Origin: Climacium dendroides
Taxonomy: Eukaryota; Streptophyta; Bryopsida; Hypnales; Climaciaceae
Length of the DNA stretch: 64,000 bases
Assembly (NCBI GenBank): GCA_950106755.1
Contig: OX467089.1
Location: forward strand, 26,455,345 to 26,519,344
Direction: 5' to 3'
The position numbers and the translations under genes were made by a program. The notes under the pieces were generated by a model. The model was given only the letters and a program-made list of their open reading frames with translations. It did not search any database and was not told where the DNA came from. Positions within the stretch are counted from its first letter, which is position 1, and the number at the start of each line of letters is the position of its first letter. Positions 44,419-55,486 of the stretch are shown here, piece after piece.

Positions 44419-44877
44419 ACTTGGGCAAAATGGGTACTTGACTGTGAGTTCACTTGGAGTCATAACAACTTTTCAATGTACTCTGTCAACGACTTCCCAT
44501 ATTTATATTGCTTGAAAGTGCAATGTACTGATGAGAAAGGCCGTGTCCTTGCGGGCCCCCTATTATTTTATTCCGGCCCTCCATTATTTTAAACGTCTTT
44601 AATTGGGACGTGGGTGCCACCACATCATATTGCGGAGCCAGCAGTGACTCCAGCGAGGCAATTTTGCTGGCTCTCCGACGCGGGAAGTGACTTGGAGCCT
44701 TTGGTTCAGTCTCTGATTCTAACTCATTTGTCTCCTAGCGGAATTTTTTATCTTTCCTCCAAAATATTTTATGAATTTCTTGGATCCAGCAGCCAATGGC
44801 GTTGATGCATTTCTAGCGCTGGATCCAGTACAGGGAGCCCTTATGTGGCCCTTTGGAGGGTCCGTTTTTTTCTAATG

Positions 44878-45250
44878 GAAGAATAGATGCTTTCAAGAAA
44901 GAAAAAAAAGGAAGAAGAAGGTTAATACCAGTTTGAAAGACTGGCTTGAAGGAAGTGTTTGTTGGGAATCAGATCATCCTTAATGTCTCCATGAAGAGGT
45001 AGACCTTATATAGAACTAACAAGGAACTTGTTTCTTCCCTCAAGAAATTCTTAGGTTTGTTGGGAATTAGGATCATCCTTGATGTCTCCATAAAAAGGTA
45101 GACCTTGTATAGAACTAACAAGGAACTTGTTTCTTCCCTCAAGAAATTCTTAGGTTTGTTGGGAATCAAGATCATCCTTGATGTCTCTATGAAGAGGTAG
45201 ACCTTGTATAGAACTAACAAGAAACTTGTTTCTTCCCTCAAGAGATTTTT
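44878..45250 (-). repeat. right copy of the 131-bp duplication followed by about three 99-bp tandem units
   Basis: The GGTTTGTTGGGAATCA...GATCATCC, CTCCATGAAGAGGTAGACC, AACAAGGAACTTG, TTTCTTCCCTCAAGAAATTC module is repeated from about 44958, 45056 and 45155. The unit length keeps one minus-strand frame open (repeated RMILIPNKPKN and LYKVYLFMETS). It looks like an expanded piece of some former coding sequence; no domain recognised. Confidence 0.75.
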
Positions 45251-45299
45251 AGGTCCTAATTTGACAACAAGGTCATTTGAAAGACTGGCTTCATAGTTG

Positions 45300-45402
45300 G
45301 GTGAACTATGGTGGTATCATAGCATTCCACCAATGGTTGGGTTTGAACTCATGACCACCTCATTGGTGTGCCAAGGCCACAGCCCACTAAATTAAGGTTG
45401 CA
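45300..45402 (-). other. possible tRNA-derived SINE-like sequence
   Basis: The minus strand contains a TGGCCTTGGCA-like A box and GAGTTCAAACCC, a good RNA polymerase III B box, spaced about as in a tRNA head. No 3' tail or target duplication was found and a complete cloverleaf was not built. Weak call. Confidence 0.25.
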
Positions 45403-45996
45403 AGTGCCTTCATATTTCAACACAATTGACAAAGGTGGTACAATATAAGAGACCTAGATGCTATAAACTAGTTAGAGTGTATGTGTTGTATCAATCCCCT
45501 TAAAACCACATATAAATTTTTGAATTATAATAGGGACATGTTTAAATGCTTCTAATTCCAATTTTAACTACCATAGGGTGTAGAAAATTCAATACACAAA
45601 TAAATGGATTACAAGGTATAAGATATAGTGAAGTACTAAATAGCCCCCATAATAAAAAAAATTCAATAATGGATTACAAGGTATAAGGTATAGTGAAGTA
45701 CTAAATAGCCCCTATAATATAAAAAATTCAATAGGTCTTTAAGGCATTGATTTTATTATTTCCATACTCTAAAACTAGTCTATTAACACATGCTTTGTAT
45801 GTGATAATCATATTTAATGAGGATTAAGTTCCTTAAAGTATTATCTTTGTTTTGATTTTCCTTCACTTGTTTTAGTTAAGTACATTCGTTAAGCATAATT
45901 ATATTACAATAAAAGTCTTGAGAGGAAAATCTTAAATTTTAATGATCTTCTACTAAAATCTTTAATAATATTCCATTCACATTATATGCAATTGCT
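45403..45996. other. AT-rich spacer with a short tandem duplication
   Basis: The phrase TGGATTACAAGGTATAAG...TATAGTGAAGTACTAAATAG is duplicated at 45605 and 45668. Otherwise featureless. Confidence 0.5.
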
Positions 45997-46000
45997 TTAA

Positions 46001-46928
46001 TCCCTAAAGGACCAAGACCTTTTTTCTACCAAAAAACACTCAAAATTGCCATTTCTATAGCAAAGAGTAAAAGAAAATTGAAAATTGTTTAATTTTTTTG
46101 CACATCTAACCATAGGATCTTACACCTTATTAGTATGAGAATGTCTGGAAAAAATTTCAGAAATTTTGACTACATAGATTGCAAGATAAGTACGTTTAAA
46201 GTGAAAAAAACAAGTTTTTTAGCACATTGCAAGACTAGATTAATTGACTTTGATGAGCCTTCTTAAATTTAATTTTTTGCACTACAAATTTTTGAGCTTT
46301 AAATCTTTATGGTGAAAATTTGGGTTGAGAGTCTAGGAATTTTTTTAATTAATTAATTAATTAGTTTTTATACTTTAAAAAATTATTATGTACAAATAGG
46401 TACAAGATAGAAAGAAAATTTAAACTATTAATATCTCTAAAATGGAATTAAAATGAACTAATTCCAATGGTGATATTGTTCTAGGAAGAAAACTAAACCA
46501 TGTAGAACTTTTTTTTTTAATTGTAAAAATTGCATTAAAAAATGAATCCTACAAGTTGTTTTTTCAAGAAGATGCTCTAATTGCCTCCAAAACAAGATTG
46601 TCCATAACTTTCTCATAACAAATTCAAATAGAATGAATCAAAGTTTTTCATGTGGAAAAAATATAATCTATGAGATTTTTTCTAAAAATTCAAAATTTTG
46701 AATTTTTTTTGCTACCTCCTTTCTCACCCCCCCCCCCCCCCCCCCCTCCACTATTTTGAGCACAATTTTTATCCCCAAGCATTGATTGAAAAAAAATTAT
46801 ATTCCCACAAAGCTATTCAATTTTTGAATCTTCAAAAAAATTTCAAAAAATTAGGACAAAAAATGAGACCATAGGTACTTGCTTGAAATTCCACTTGTCC
46901 CCCAAAGGAACAAATGGTCCTTTAGGGA
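46001..46928. mobile_element. TTAA-flanked short inverted-repeat element, copy 2
   Basis: Flanked by TTAA (45997-46000, 46929-46932), ends TCCCTAAAGGACCA and TGGTCCTTTAGGGA, a perfect 14-base inverted pair. Non-coding, homologous to copy 1. A TTAA duplication and Y-CCC ends fit piggyBac-type non-autonomous elements (Kolobok-type is the alternative). Confidence 0.85.
46728..46747 (+). repeat. poly-C run inside TTAA element copy 2
   Basis: About 20 consecutive C. Not present at the matching place in copy 1. Confidence 0.8.
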
Positions 46929-47339
46929 TTAAGGTCTGATATTCCTAAAGCTCATCTTACAATGAATCTCAAAACACCACAATGATACTAACTTTTAATA
47001 AGAATCTATATAAAAATAAAATTAACTATTAAGAGTTCTCATAGGAGCTATAAGTTTACTTAGTCAACTCTACAAGATAGCCAATCTCAAAGGGAAGTAA
47101 ACGCTCCTATTTATTTCTTTTTTACTTATATTCAATCTCTAGTTTATTCAAAATGTCATGTTGTTTAATTTGGGTGAAATAGTCACTATCGTTTTCATAT
47201 ACCGTATGCACACCTTTCACTTATGTTGTTAGACATTCTATCATGTCTTACTTTGAATAATATGATGCCTCTAATTAGACACACTAGCCTTAGATTCACT
47301 CTAGTAAATGATTTTTTAAGATCTCACTTTTATAATGTA

Positions 47340-48062
47340 GGGTGATTGCAAGAAACACCTGTCGATTTTGTTGCGTTTTCATAGTACTCATGGTTTTTCT
47401 TCTGTAGTACTTTAAAAATAGAAAACTAATTTTTTTTAAATTAAAAAATATGAATTATGTATATACTTCTAAAATGAAGGTTTGCAGGGAAGGAAATGTG
47501 TAGGAAAATTCTCTAACTAGGAGAACTTGAAAAGTACCAAATCTCAAGAAAATAGGACTTTTGATGTGAAAATTAGTTAAAAATAGTAAAAACAAGTAAA
47601 TACAAAAATTAAAAAGTGGCCATTTTTAAGAACTTTATGAAGATGGTCATTCACCAAAAAACTTACAAAAATAATATTTTATATGTTTCAAAATGCAAGC
47701 AGAAGGAAGCTCTCTTCATAGACTTCCACACCACACAAAATTAATTATTTTTAAAAAACCTTAGGTGAAAAGTTGTATTTATATGTAAGGAAGAACTCCA
47801 TATAATTCTCTTGATGTAGGGTATATGAAAAAGGTACTCAAAAGTACTAAAAACCTCCAAATTGGCAAGTGTGACATTTATTTTTGGATAGTAAATTATT
47901 TTTGAAAATTACCAAAAAATCAAGGAAGTTGTAGGATAGTCATGAGTACCTTCCTTGTAAATCTTAAGTCATTCGAAGTTAAAACACAAAAGTTATGGCC
48001 AAAAAACAACTCAGCCCGCAACGTGTGACAGAAAATAGTACAAGTGTTTCTTGCAATCACCC
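47340..48062. mobile_element. 723-bp MITE with GGGTGATTGCAAGAAACAC ends, TSD TGTA
   Basis: The left end GGGTGATTGCAAGAAACACC and right end (reverse complement) GGGTGATTGCAAGAAACACT match for 19 bases. TGTA directly precedes and follows. No reading frame. The superfamily is not obvious, since a 4-base duplication with these ends is unusual. Confidence 0.8.
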
Positions 48063-49429
48063 TGTAGTAATTGAAATTATAGCCCTAAATTCTCCTACTT
48101 TAGTCAATGCACTCTTTTAGTTTCACCAATTAACATGGTTTATCCAAACCAATACCTTTGTTATGGCAAATTTGAACAATCAATTCAAAGGTCAATTAGC
48201 TATTTTATATTTTGCTATATTATATTCATGCAGTTTTGACTTGTAAAGTTTGTGTAATCACTAAATCTTAAGGCATAATCCCTTGCTCAGTTGCTCATCT
48301 AGTAGTCCTAACAACCAAGAATCTTCTTCAATGCATATATCTTCCTACCTTAGCCAATTAAATATACTATTCTTTTGACATTAATAAGTTGTCAATATAA
48401 ACTAAAAATCATTACTACTTAAGATTCGTACTTCATAGTTCCACAATACCCTCTACAATAATCTCCTTGTTTTATTTCAAATACAATACAATTCATTCTT
48501 GTAGATTAAGCTATATTATGTAGGGTTTAAGATATCCATAATTATAATGTCTACTTAGAGACTTTATTTTCTATCTTCATTTACAAATAACTTTTTTCTT
48601 ATAAAAACTTCTATTTGTCAAATAGACTTGTAGAACAATTATATATTGTCTAATACTTTAAGTCTATTGGACAATTCTTTTATATTTCTACACTCCTAAT
48701 AAAACTGTATATAGTTTTATTCTTATAAATTTATCCATTTTATTGTCTATTATGTGTGCATTGTATCAGGTCCAAGTGACATTTATGTCACTCACATGCT
48801 CTCAAAATCCAAACTTATATAGTCAATCAATTTGACATGTCCTCGATGATTATGTTTTTTGAGCTTAAAATGGAATACAAGCAAAATCACTTATAAAAAA
48901 ACATCACAATCAACAAAGATGCATCTTAGCTAGTGAATTAAATCTTACAATAATACTGAGCAATTTCACATGCTAAAACATTACATTTTTTCATAATGCT
49001 CCGTAACTAGCAAAATGATTTATGTTCTTGAATAATCTTCTCCACATTCTATTTGAAAGGTAAAATCATTCATAATAAATATCGATTGAAGTATATTTAA
49101 GATTTTATTACATATATATTATCTATTTGAATTAGCACCCTAAAAAACAAAAGTGTAGTGAAGAAGACGGACTTTCTTATGAGCCTTTATGTCCTCAGTG
49201 CTCCATAGACAAATTGTTTCAAGTCAAGATTCTAAATCTAATTTGACCTTTAACACCTATTTTCATGTCTTTTTCATACTAGTTTAACCCTTTAGTAGTT
49301 GTACTCTTTGAAGTGAATGTAAAGGTTGTGGGAAAAGGAGAATTGAACAAGTGATCTTTTGTACAATGACTTCAGAAGAGAACTAGAGTAACCACATGAT
49401 CTTCTATGCCTGTGTGATTGCTATCAATG
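48063..49429. other. AT-rich intergenic sequence
   Basis: No gene, RNA gene or delimited repeat seen. Confidence 0.4.
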
Positions 49430-50635
49430 CACTACTAGAAACCTGTGACCAGAACAACAAAAATTCTACAATTTTCTGTTGTTTTGGATAGTAGCGGACA
49501 TGTTTTAACAAGTTCAACAAAATTCTGTGAAGACATTGACAAATTTCTGTTGATTGGGGCACTCCAAAAAAATTTGGGGTCAAATCAACTAAAATTTAAA
49601 AGATTTTATAAACAAACATCAAAGATTCAACAGTTTATTGTAAGTACTTCTGATTTTAAAAATTGCAATTGGTATGCCATTTACCTTTGAGATGGTGAAG
49701 AGGAGAAGCCAAACACTTTATATAAGTCGGGTGGTAGGAAGTTGGGCAACACATATAGGATATGTGAAGTAAGAACTCAACCACTCATAATTGTAGTTAA
49801 ATTCAGATTTCAGACCTGATTTAAGCATAGTAAACTAACTTTTTTCTTAAAACTTTGAACTAACTTAATATAGAAAATCAATATATCTTTCATTTGCAAA
49901 AATCCGTTTGGGATTTAAAGCTTCCAATCAAAAGTTATCAACAATTTTAGAGAGGGTGGATTTTGAAATTGTCAAAGAAATTGTACCTCCCAACCCCTCT
50001 CTAAATTTGTTGATAACTTTTGATAGGAAGCTTGACATCCCAAACGGATTTTTGCAAATGAAAGATAGATTGATTGTCTACATTAACTTAGTTCAAAGTT
50101 TAAAAAAAAATAGTTTACTATGCCTAAATTAGGTTTGAAATCTGAATTTAACTACAATTCCTACTTTTGATGAACTTACTACTATGAGCGGTTGTCTGAG
50201 TTCTTACTGTACATATCCCATATGTGTTGCCCAAAATCCTGTCACCCCACTTCTATAAAGTATTTGGCTTCTCCGCCCTATCTTAACAGAGGTAAGTGTC
50301 CTTCAAACCACATAGGTCAATGACATTGAGTTCTTTAGAATAAATGAATGAAAAAGAATTTGGCCGTTTTTTTAATTTTTTACTAAAATGTTTTTATTGA
50401 GTTGGTAGTCCCAATTTTTGTTGAGTTGGTAGTTCAGTTTTTGCTGACGTGGCATTTAAAACTGCTGACATGGCAATTTTCTTTTTCTTTTGAAAGAATT
50501 CAGTGTCCAAAACAACAAGTTGGAACAACAGATTTTAGTTAAATTTTGACCGAAACAATGCGACCAAAGCAACTGAAATGAACAACAGATTTGAGTTGGA
50601 TTTCTGTTATTTTGGTCATGCATTTTCTATTAGTG
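49430..50635. mobile_element. CACTA-type element, 1206 bp, TSD ATG
   Basis: The left end CACTACTAGAAACCTGTGACCA and right end (reverse complement) CACTAATAGAAAATGCATGACCA are flanked by ATG on both sides (49427-49429, 50636-50638). Inner arms share CAACAGAAA/ACAACAAAAA-type words. It contains a large internal palindrome and no transposase. Confidence 0.85.
49702..50274. repeat. long internal palindrome, arms about 275 bp
   Basis: Arms 49702-49975 and about 49995-50274 pair throughout (GAGAAGCCAAA / TTTGGCTTCTC, AAATCCGTTTGGGAT / ATCCCAAACGGATTT, AAAGTTATCAACAA / TTGTTGATAACTTT). Probably a foldback element nested in the CACTA element. A transcript would form a long double-stranded RNA. Confidence 0.8.
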
Positions 50636-51150
50636 ATGGCAACAAGAATTTTGGTGATACAATGTTTGGATTCAGAAAATATAAGGTTTGACTAGTAGAA
50701 GTTCGGCGTTGACTTCCACGGGCAATGTTGTTCAAAAGTACAGGACTACGATTTGGAAGGTCATTGGAGTTCTACAAAAATTACAAAAACTTTTTTCCAT
50801 GAAGCTTGTGAGGTGTACCACTGAAGCAAATTTTTAGAGTACAAAAACATATAGTGCTTTGATAGATGTAGAGCTTGCAATGCTTGGTATGCCATAAACA
50901 AACTAGAAGGGGGCAGTTTGGGAAACATTTTGTCTCTTCTATACATTAGACTAGTACACGAACATATGATGACGACTATGCTGACCTACTACCCAATTGT
51001 GAATTTTTCGGTTGCCCACTGCTAATGAGCCAAAATAGCTGATGCTCGTAACTTGTACTTCAAATGTTACATGTTGAATGAATGGAATTCTAGAACAGTA
51101 GGAAAGTGATCTGAGGAATGTTCTGAATACCAGATACAACATTGGACTAG
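50636..51150. other. spacer, no gene seen
   Basis: Short frames only. Confidence 0.4.
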
Positions 51151-51322
51151 CACTACTAGAAATTTCAGCAATTTCAGTCAATTCGGTCGCGTTGATTTGG
51201 TCATTTTTTGACATAAATTTGCTGAAATCAACAAATTTCTGTTGATTTCAGCAAATTTATGTCAAAAAATGACCAAATCAACGCGACTGAATTGACTGAA
51301 ATTGCTGAAATTTCTAGTAGTG
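51151..51322. mobile_element. 172-bp near-perfect palindromic CACTA MITE, TSD TAG
   Basis: Two 83-base arms beginning CACTACTAGAAATTTCAGCA differ at one position and enclose the 6-base centre AATTTC. TAG flanks both sides (51148-51150, 51323-51325). The very high arm identity suggests a recent insertion or ongoing arm homogenisation. Confidence 0.9.
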
Positions 51323-51961
51323 TAGCCATCGACGGACTATGGAATTTGCTTTCTACAGCAATAGTCTCTGTGCTTCTACGTTGATTTTGCTTGTGGGATG
51401 TACAGAAATGTGATGTGTACATATTGCAATTCAGATTCTACAATAGTTTTCTTACATTTCATTCACAATAAGTTTTTTTATATAAAACACCCCATCGGAA
51501 TGTACAATCCACTCTTTGAAAGAGGCAATCGGTATGTAGTGAAGCATACAATACAAAACTCCCTACATCATGAAAAAAATTTGCAACTCATCAAACAGAC
51601 ACGCATCTACTCTATACAATACTTTCTAATACAAGACTAGTTTGTTCATATTCATATTTCACATGTGGAGAAATGACTAGTGTGTAGCACTAAAACAAGC
51701 CTTAGAAAAAACGGTGAACTACGTACACACATTACATACTTTGGTTCATCTTTGTCGATGACATTGATCAATAAGCCATGTACCACATCCTGCATACAAG
51801 CCTTCTACAAAGTCGATATTAGAACATATACACGTATACATTTCTGATTGAACAACTGTAAAACTATACATCAGTGTAGCAAATCGATTATCGTAACAGT
51901 GCTGAAGAAGCTTGAATTTGTTCTGCATAGAAGTCGTTCACCTTGTTAGCACGTAGTGGCT
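51323..51961. other. spacer, no gene seen
   Basis: No coding signal. It lies just downstream of the piggyBac pseudogene and could hold its 3' terminus, but I found no CCC...GGG/TTAA end. Confidence 0.35.
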
Positions 51962-53160
51962 TCATTGAAAAAAGTCATCAGTATGCAAGTAGATGCCTCC
52001 ACATTGCAAGCAAACCATGTTCATTTGCATGTGGCCTTTGCAGAAGCGACACTTCTTGCGGTGCAACGTCCTCACCAATCCATGAATCCCTGGCACACAC
52101 AGATGGAATTGCAAAACAACTACCCTTTGCAAACTCCAAGGTCGGCTCAATTCATCTACAAGTTGCAGTTGGAAATGCAAGTGTGACACTAGGTCCTTCC
52201 CAAGCTGCTCCAAAACCACCTTTTTGAGAATGTATGAATTTACGACCAAGGTATCTAGCAAGTAGAATTTTTTTATGCCACCACTTATGGCTCCAACTCT
52301 GACTAGAATAGCTACCTCATAGGTAGTCATATACATCCCCTCATGCATGAAATCAAAATATGCTTTGTGAATTAGTAAAGTTGTTAAGTCAATGACATTT
52401 CCATCAATGCGTCTAGGAACTATAGGCCACAATTGCCCATGAGGCGGAACAAGTGGATAGTACGTCAATAGCATAAGAAAAGCTTTCCTATCCACAAAAA
52501 CCACAACTACTATTTCACTTGTTGCATGCATTCTCCAAAGTAGAGTTCCATGTAGCTCCTTTGATAATTCCTTCAAGCCCAATAGTGACTTCGGTAGGCC
52601 CAGACGATTGCATCTAATAGTTCCAATAGCATATGTACCATGCGAGCGCAGCTCAAGCAAAAGCTTGACTGACGTGAAGTAATTGTCAGTGCACACTACA
52701 TGACCCACTCCATGGAGGCTTTCCATCAATTGTATGACTACGTCGTGTGTAGTTTTAGCTTCTCCTATGGAACCTCTTACCAACGACTCTTTGAAAAGAA
52801 AGCCAGTATAAATTTGAAAATCATAAAGGTATTTATGATAGGCGTCAACGAGACACTATACCTTCACTCCCCATTTTGTTGGTATTTGAGGCATATACTA
52901 CCTCACAAGGTAGTACTTGCCTTTATACGGAATCATTGTTTTGTCAACAGTAACCTCCTGGTGCAAGTGCCAGTTGGATCTGAACCTTTGTTGCAGTTCA
53001 ATCAACAATCACCTCATTTTGCACAAATGGTTAAATTCATGGTCACTTCCACCCACTATAGGCACTATGTCATCAGCCACATGAAGACAACGGGTGATAT
53101 CCTCATATCTTCTACTAGTCATGATGCTCGATACTTTAGGACAATAAGGAAATTGATTAT
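51962..53160 (-). pseudogene. piggyBac transposase, decayed
   Basis: The minus strand reads MTSRRYEDITRCLHVADDIV, LLIELQQRFRSNWHLHQEVT, VDKTMIPYKGKYYLV, YMPQIPTKWGVKV, HKYLYDFQIYTGF, then an open 273-codon stretch with VVCTDNYFTSVKLLLELRSH, GTYAIGTIRCNRLGLPKS and NSYILK, and a C-terminal cysteine cluster (CRFCKGH, VCLQCGGIYLH). Order and motifs are those of piggyBac (DDE_Tnp_1_7) enzymes: the DNYFTS acidic residue is kept, and the GVD region reads DFMHEGMYM. Three nonsense codons (TGA, TAG, TAG) occur where the family has Arg, Gln and Trp. No matching TTAA ends were located. Confidence 0.85.
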
Positions 53161-54193
53161 CCCTATTCTAATAGCTTCAACGGTTGAGCAGTCATTTTAT
53201 TCCCATCAAGAGATTTATTGCAAAATTCGCTTTTAGTTCTGCTTTTTGTAGAGGCCACTAGTTTGGCCCACCAATTGGCACGATCTTCCCCTCCTCCAAC
53301 CCATTGGCATATTGATTGTTGTCTGCATAGATGTTCAATCATTCCAAAAATGATTGAATAGAGCAACCTTCCTGGGCATTCGCAAAATGGAAAAACTAGA
53401 ACCTCCAATGGGCCTCCAAAAGATTGAACGTGGAATTGTAAATGCCATCTCATTCGTAGTCCACGTTTTGTCTCTGTATGCATGCAGAAAAGCTAGTCGC
53501 TCAGCAGCCACTAACAAATGTCTGCCACGTGTAGTGATTGGCTATGGTGGCAAAGTAGATCTATCACTATCTGTATTGAATGTGGTCACTAGCGTTGTTA
53601 TAGCATTGAGTATGGCACTCTTATTGTGGCGTATCCCATCGCAATTGCGATAAGCTGTGGTGGACAATTGGAACAACTGGATTTTTTGGCAATTTCTTCC
53701 ATTGTGAACTTTGCAGATTGTAACTATTGCCTGATTTGCCTCCCTCCACGACGTGGCAGCAATGGTGTTGCATTCAATTCAACTATTAGTAGACGATGGT
53801 CACCATTGTCGGGTCTTCATGGCACTTCATCCAATGGAAGGATGTCCACTTTATTCGCTACATGTACAGCTGCAAGATTAGTCAAGTTATACACATTAGC
53901 CAACCGAGTGAGCATGAGACGTTTACGGAGCTTCATTGTTGTGCTCCTTACTATTCTGCACACTATCGTGCAATGTTGCATGATGGAAGTAGATTGGAAT
54001 AGAAACTACCCATTGACATGAAGCTATCTTTTTGTCTTTCCAATGACGACAAATGTCTTCCTAATAAATGGCAGACATAGTCATTATTGAGCGGAACGGA
54101 GCCTTCAAGCGTATCACATTGCCCACAAGCCAAATGGCATTCTCTATCGTTGTTCAGTAAATTCACATACATAAGCTCCAATTGATCACTCAT
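53161..54193 (-). pseudogene. possible decayed coding sequence upstream of piggyBac
   Basis: Minus-strand segments such as LVAAERLAFLHAYRDKTWTT, EMAFTIPRSIFWRPIGGSSF and ILRMPRKVALFNHFWND, and further up MSDQLELMYVNLLNNDRECH and YVCHLLGRHLSSLER, have protein-like composition but many stops between them. I recognise no family. They could be the 5' part of the piggyBac element or a separate dead gene. A continuation may exist at 55487-55671. Confidence 0.3.
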
Positions 54194-55486
54194 TGTCACG
54201 CCCCTATCTACCAAGGGTGCCCAATGAACCTTAGTGCACAAGGGGGGACCTTGGGGGTGACTTCCCAAGCCTTGCAATAGACTAGGTAAGGAGAATGGAG
54301 AGACTCCCGATCAAACAGGGTGCAATGGCGCCCTAATTTTGAAGTGGACATGAGAGTGTCACACATGATTGGAAAGCTCTTGACAATACGCTTCTAATGG
54401 CATAAAGAACGCGCAATTTGGAATTGTGAGCTAAAAGTTATGGCCGCTCAAAGTTGACTGGGTCCCGGGGGCGCCGAGACACTTGAGGGCTAAGTGTGAA
54501 GGGTTCCCAATGAATTCCACAACAAAGTATGGCATGTGGAATATCATTGGAAAGCTATGAACACAAGAAACCTAGAAGGACAAGCATTATGAGGTTCTAA
54601 GACATGAGTCAAAAGTTATGGCCAAAAGAAAAGCCGTGGTGAAAGCGTGACGCCTCCCCCAATGCATCCGAATCTTTAGAGGTCCATAACTCTGCGAGAA
54701 CTTGTCCAAATGGGACGAGTGAGCAGTCCATCGGCATCTACTCGTTGTGTAGATGTCCAAAATGGGCTCGCATGTTGGATTTGGAGCTTTGAGCACAAAG
54801 TTACGCCAGTTGGAAGTTCGGAAGTCCAAACGGTGACGTAACTTGGCGATTTGGGTTGGAAGTGGGTGGTCTTTCACAACCCAAGGTTATCCAAGGACTT
54901 CCTTCGACTTAGGACGGGGGGGTCTGCCGAATACCACAGAGAGTACTATAGGAGGGGTTGGTCTCCCTCCTCACTCCCTCTTGAAGCCTTGGTGAGTCCC
55001 GGTGACTCATGGTTGTTGGTGGTGACTTCACCACCACTTCAAGGCACCATGGGACACTTGTGTGTGTCCCGTGGCATCGGTTGGGTGGAGTCCCGCTCCT
55101 TGCTAGGCCTCCTTGGATGTGTCCCAAGTTGTGAGTGCAGGTTACCTCTAGTGGATGAGTAGCAAATGCAAAAAGGGCTAGCATGGAGTGGGGTGACACT
55201 CAAGGGCGGTTAGGACCATGGTGAGTAGTGCCACCATGGGTCCTTGCACATTAAGGTGGAAGTTCCGCCCCATGTTACTAAGTGACATGCTCGATGTCAC
55301 GATGGGAGTGTGTGCTAGTAGTCCCGGTGACTGGGACTTGGCAAACTGAGTTGGAAATGGGGACTAACACTGTGAATGCTTGGCATGTGCAGTGTTCGGC
55401 AGTTGGTGACCAAGTGACGTTGTAAGTGGACTGGGGTGAACCTAGTGAGCTGCTGGAAGCTGTTAGATGTCACTTGGGTCGCGACA
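54194..55486 (+). mobile_element. solo LTR, 1293 bp
   Basis: Starts TGTCACGCCCC and ends GGGTCGCGACA, flanked by CTCAT and TTCAT (four of five bases equal). Inside are phrases typical of plant LTRs such as ATTGGAAAGCT and AAAAGTTATGGCC. There is no primer-binding site or coding sequence on either side, so it is a recombined solo LTR. Its 3' end is related to bases 1-193 of the window. Confidence 0.75.

Larger units (their letters stand above)
42791..44877 (-). mobile_element. TIR element of unknown superfamily carrying a gene
   Basis: The left end reads CATTAGGAGAAAACTGGACC then CTCCAAAAGGCC and TAAGGGC. The reverse complement of the right end reads CATTAGAAAAAAACGGACCC then TCCAAAGGGCC and TAAGGGC. 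So there is a roughly 45-base imperfect TIR. Inside are the probable 314-aa gene and no recognised transposase. There is no ordinary short target duplication; instead the 131-bp repeat flanks it. Superfamily not assigned. Confidence 0.65.
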
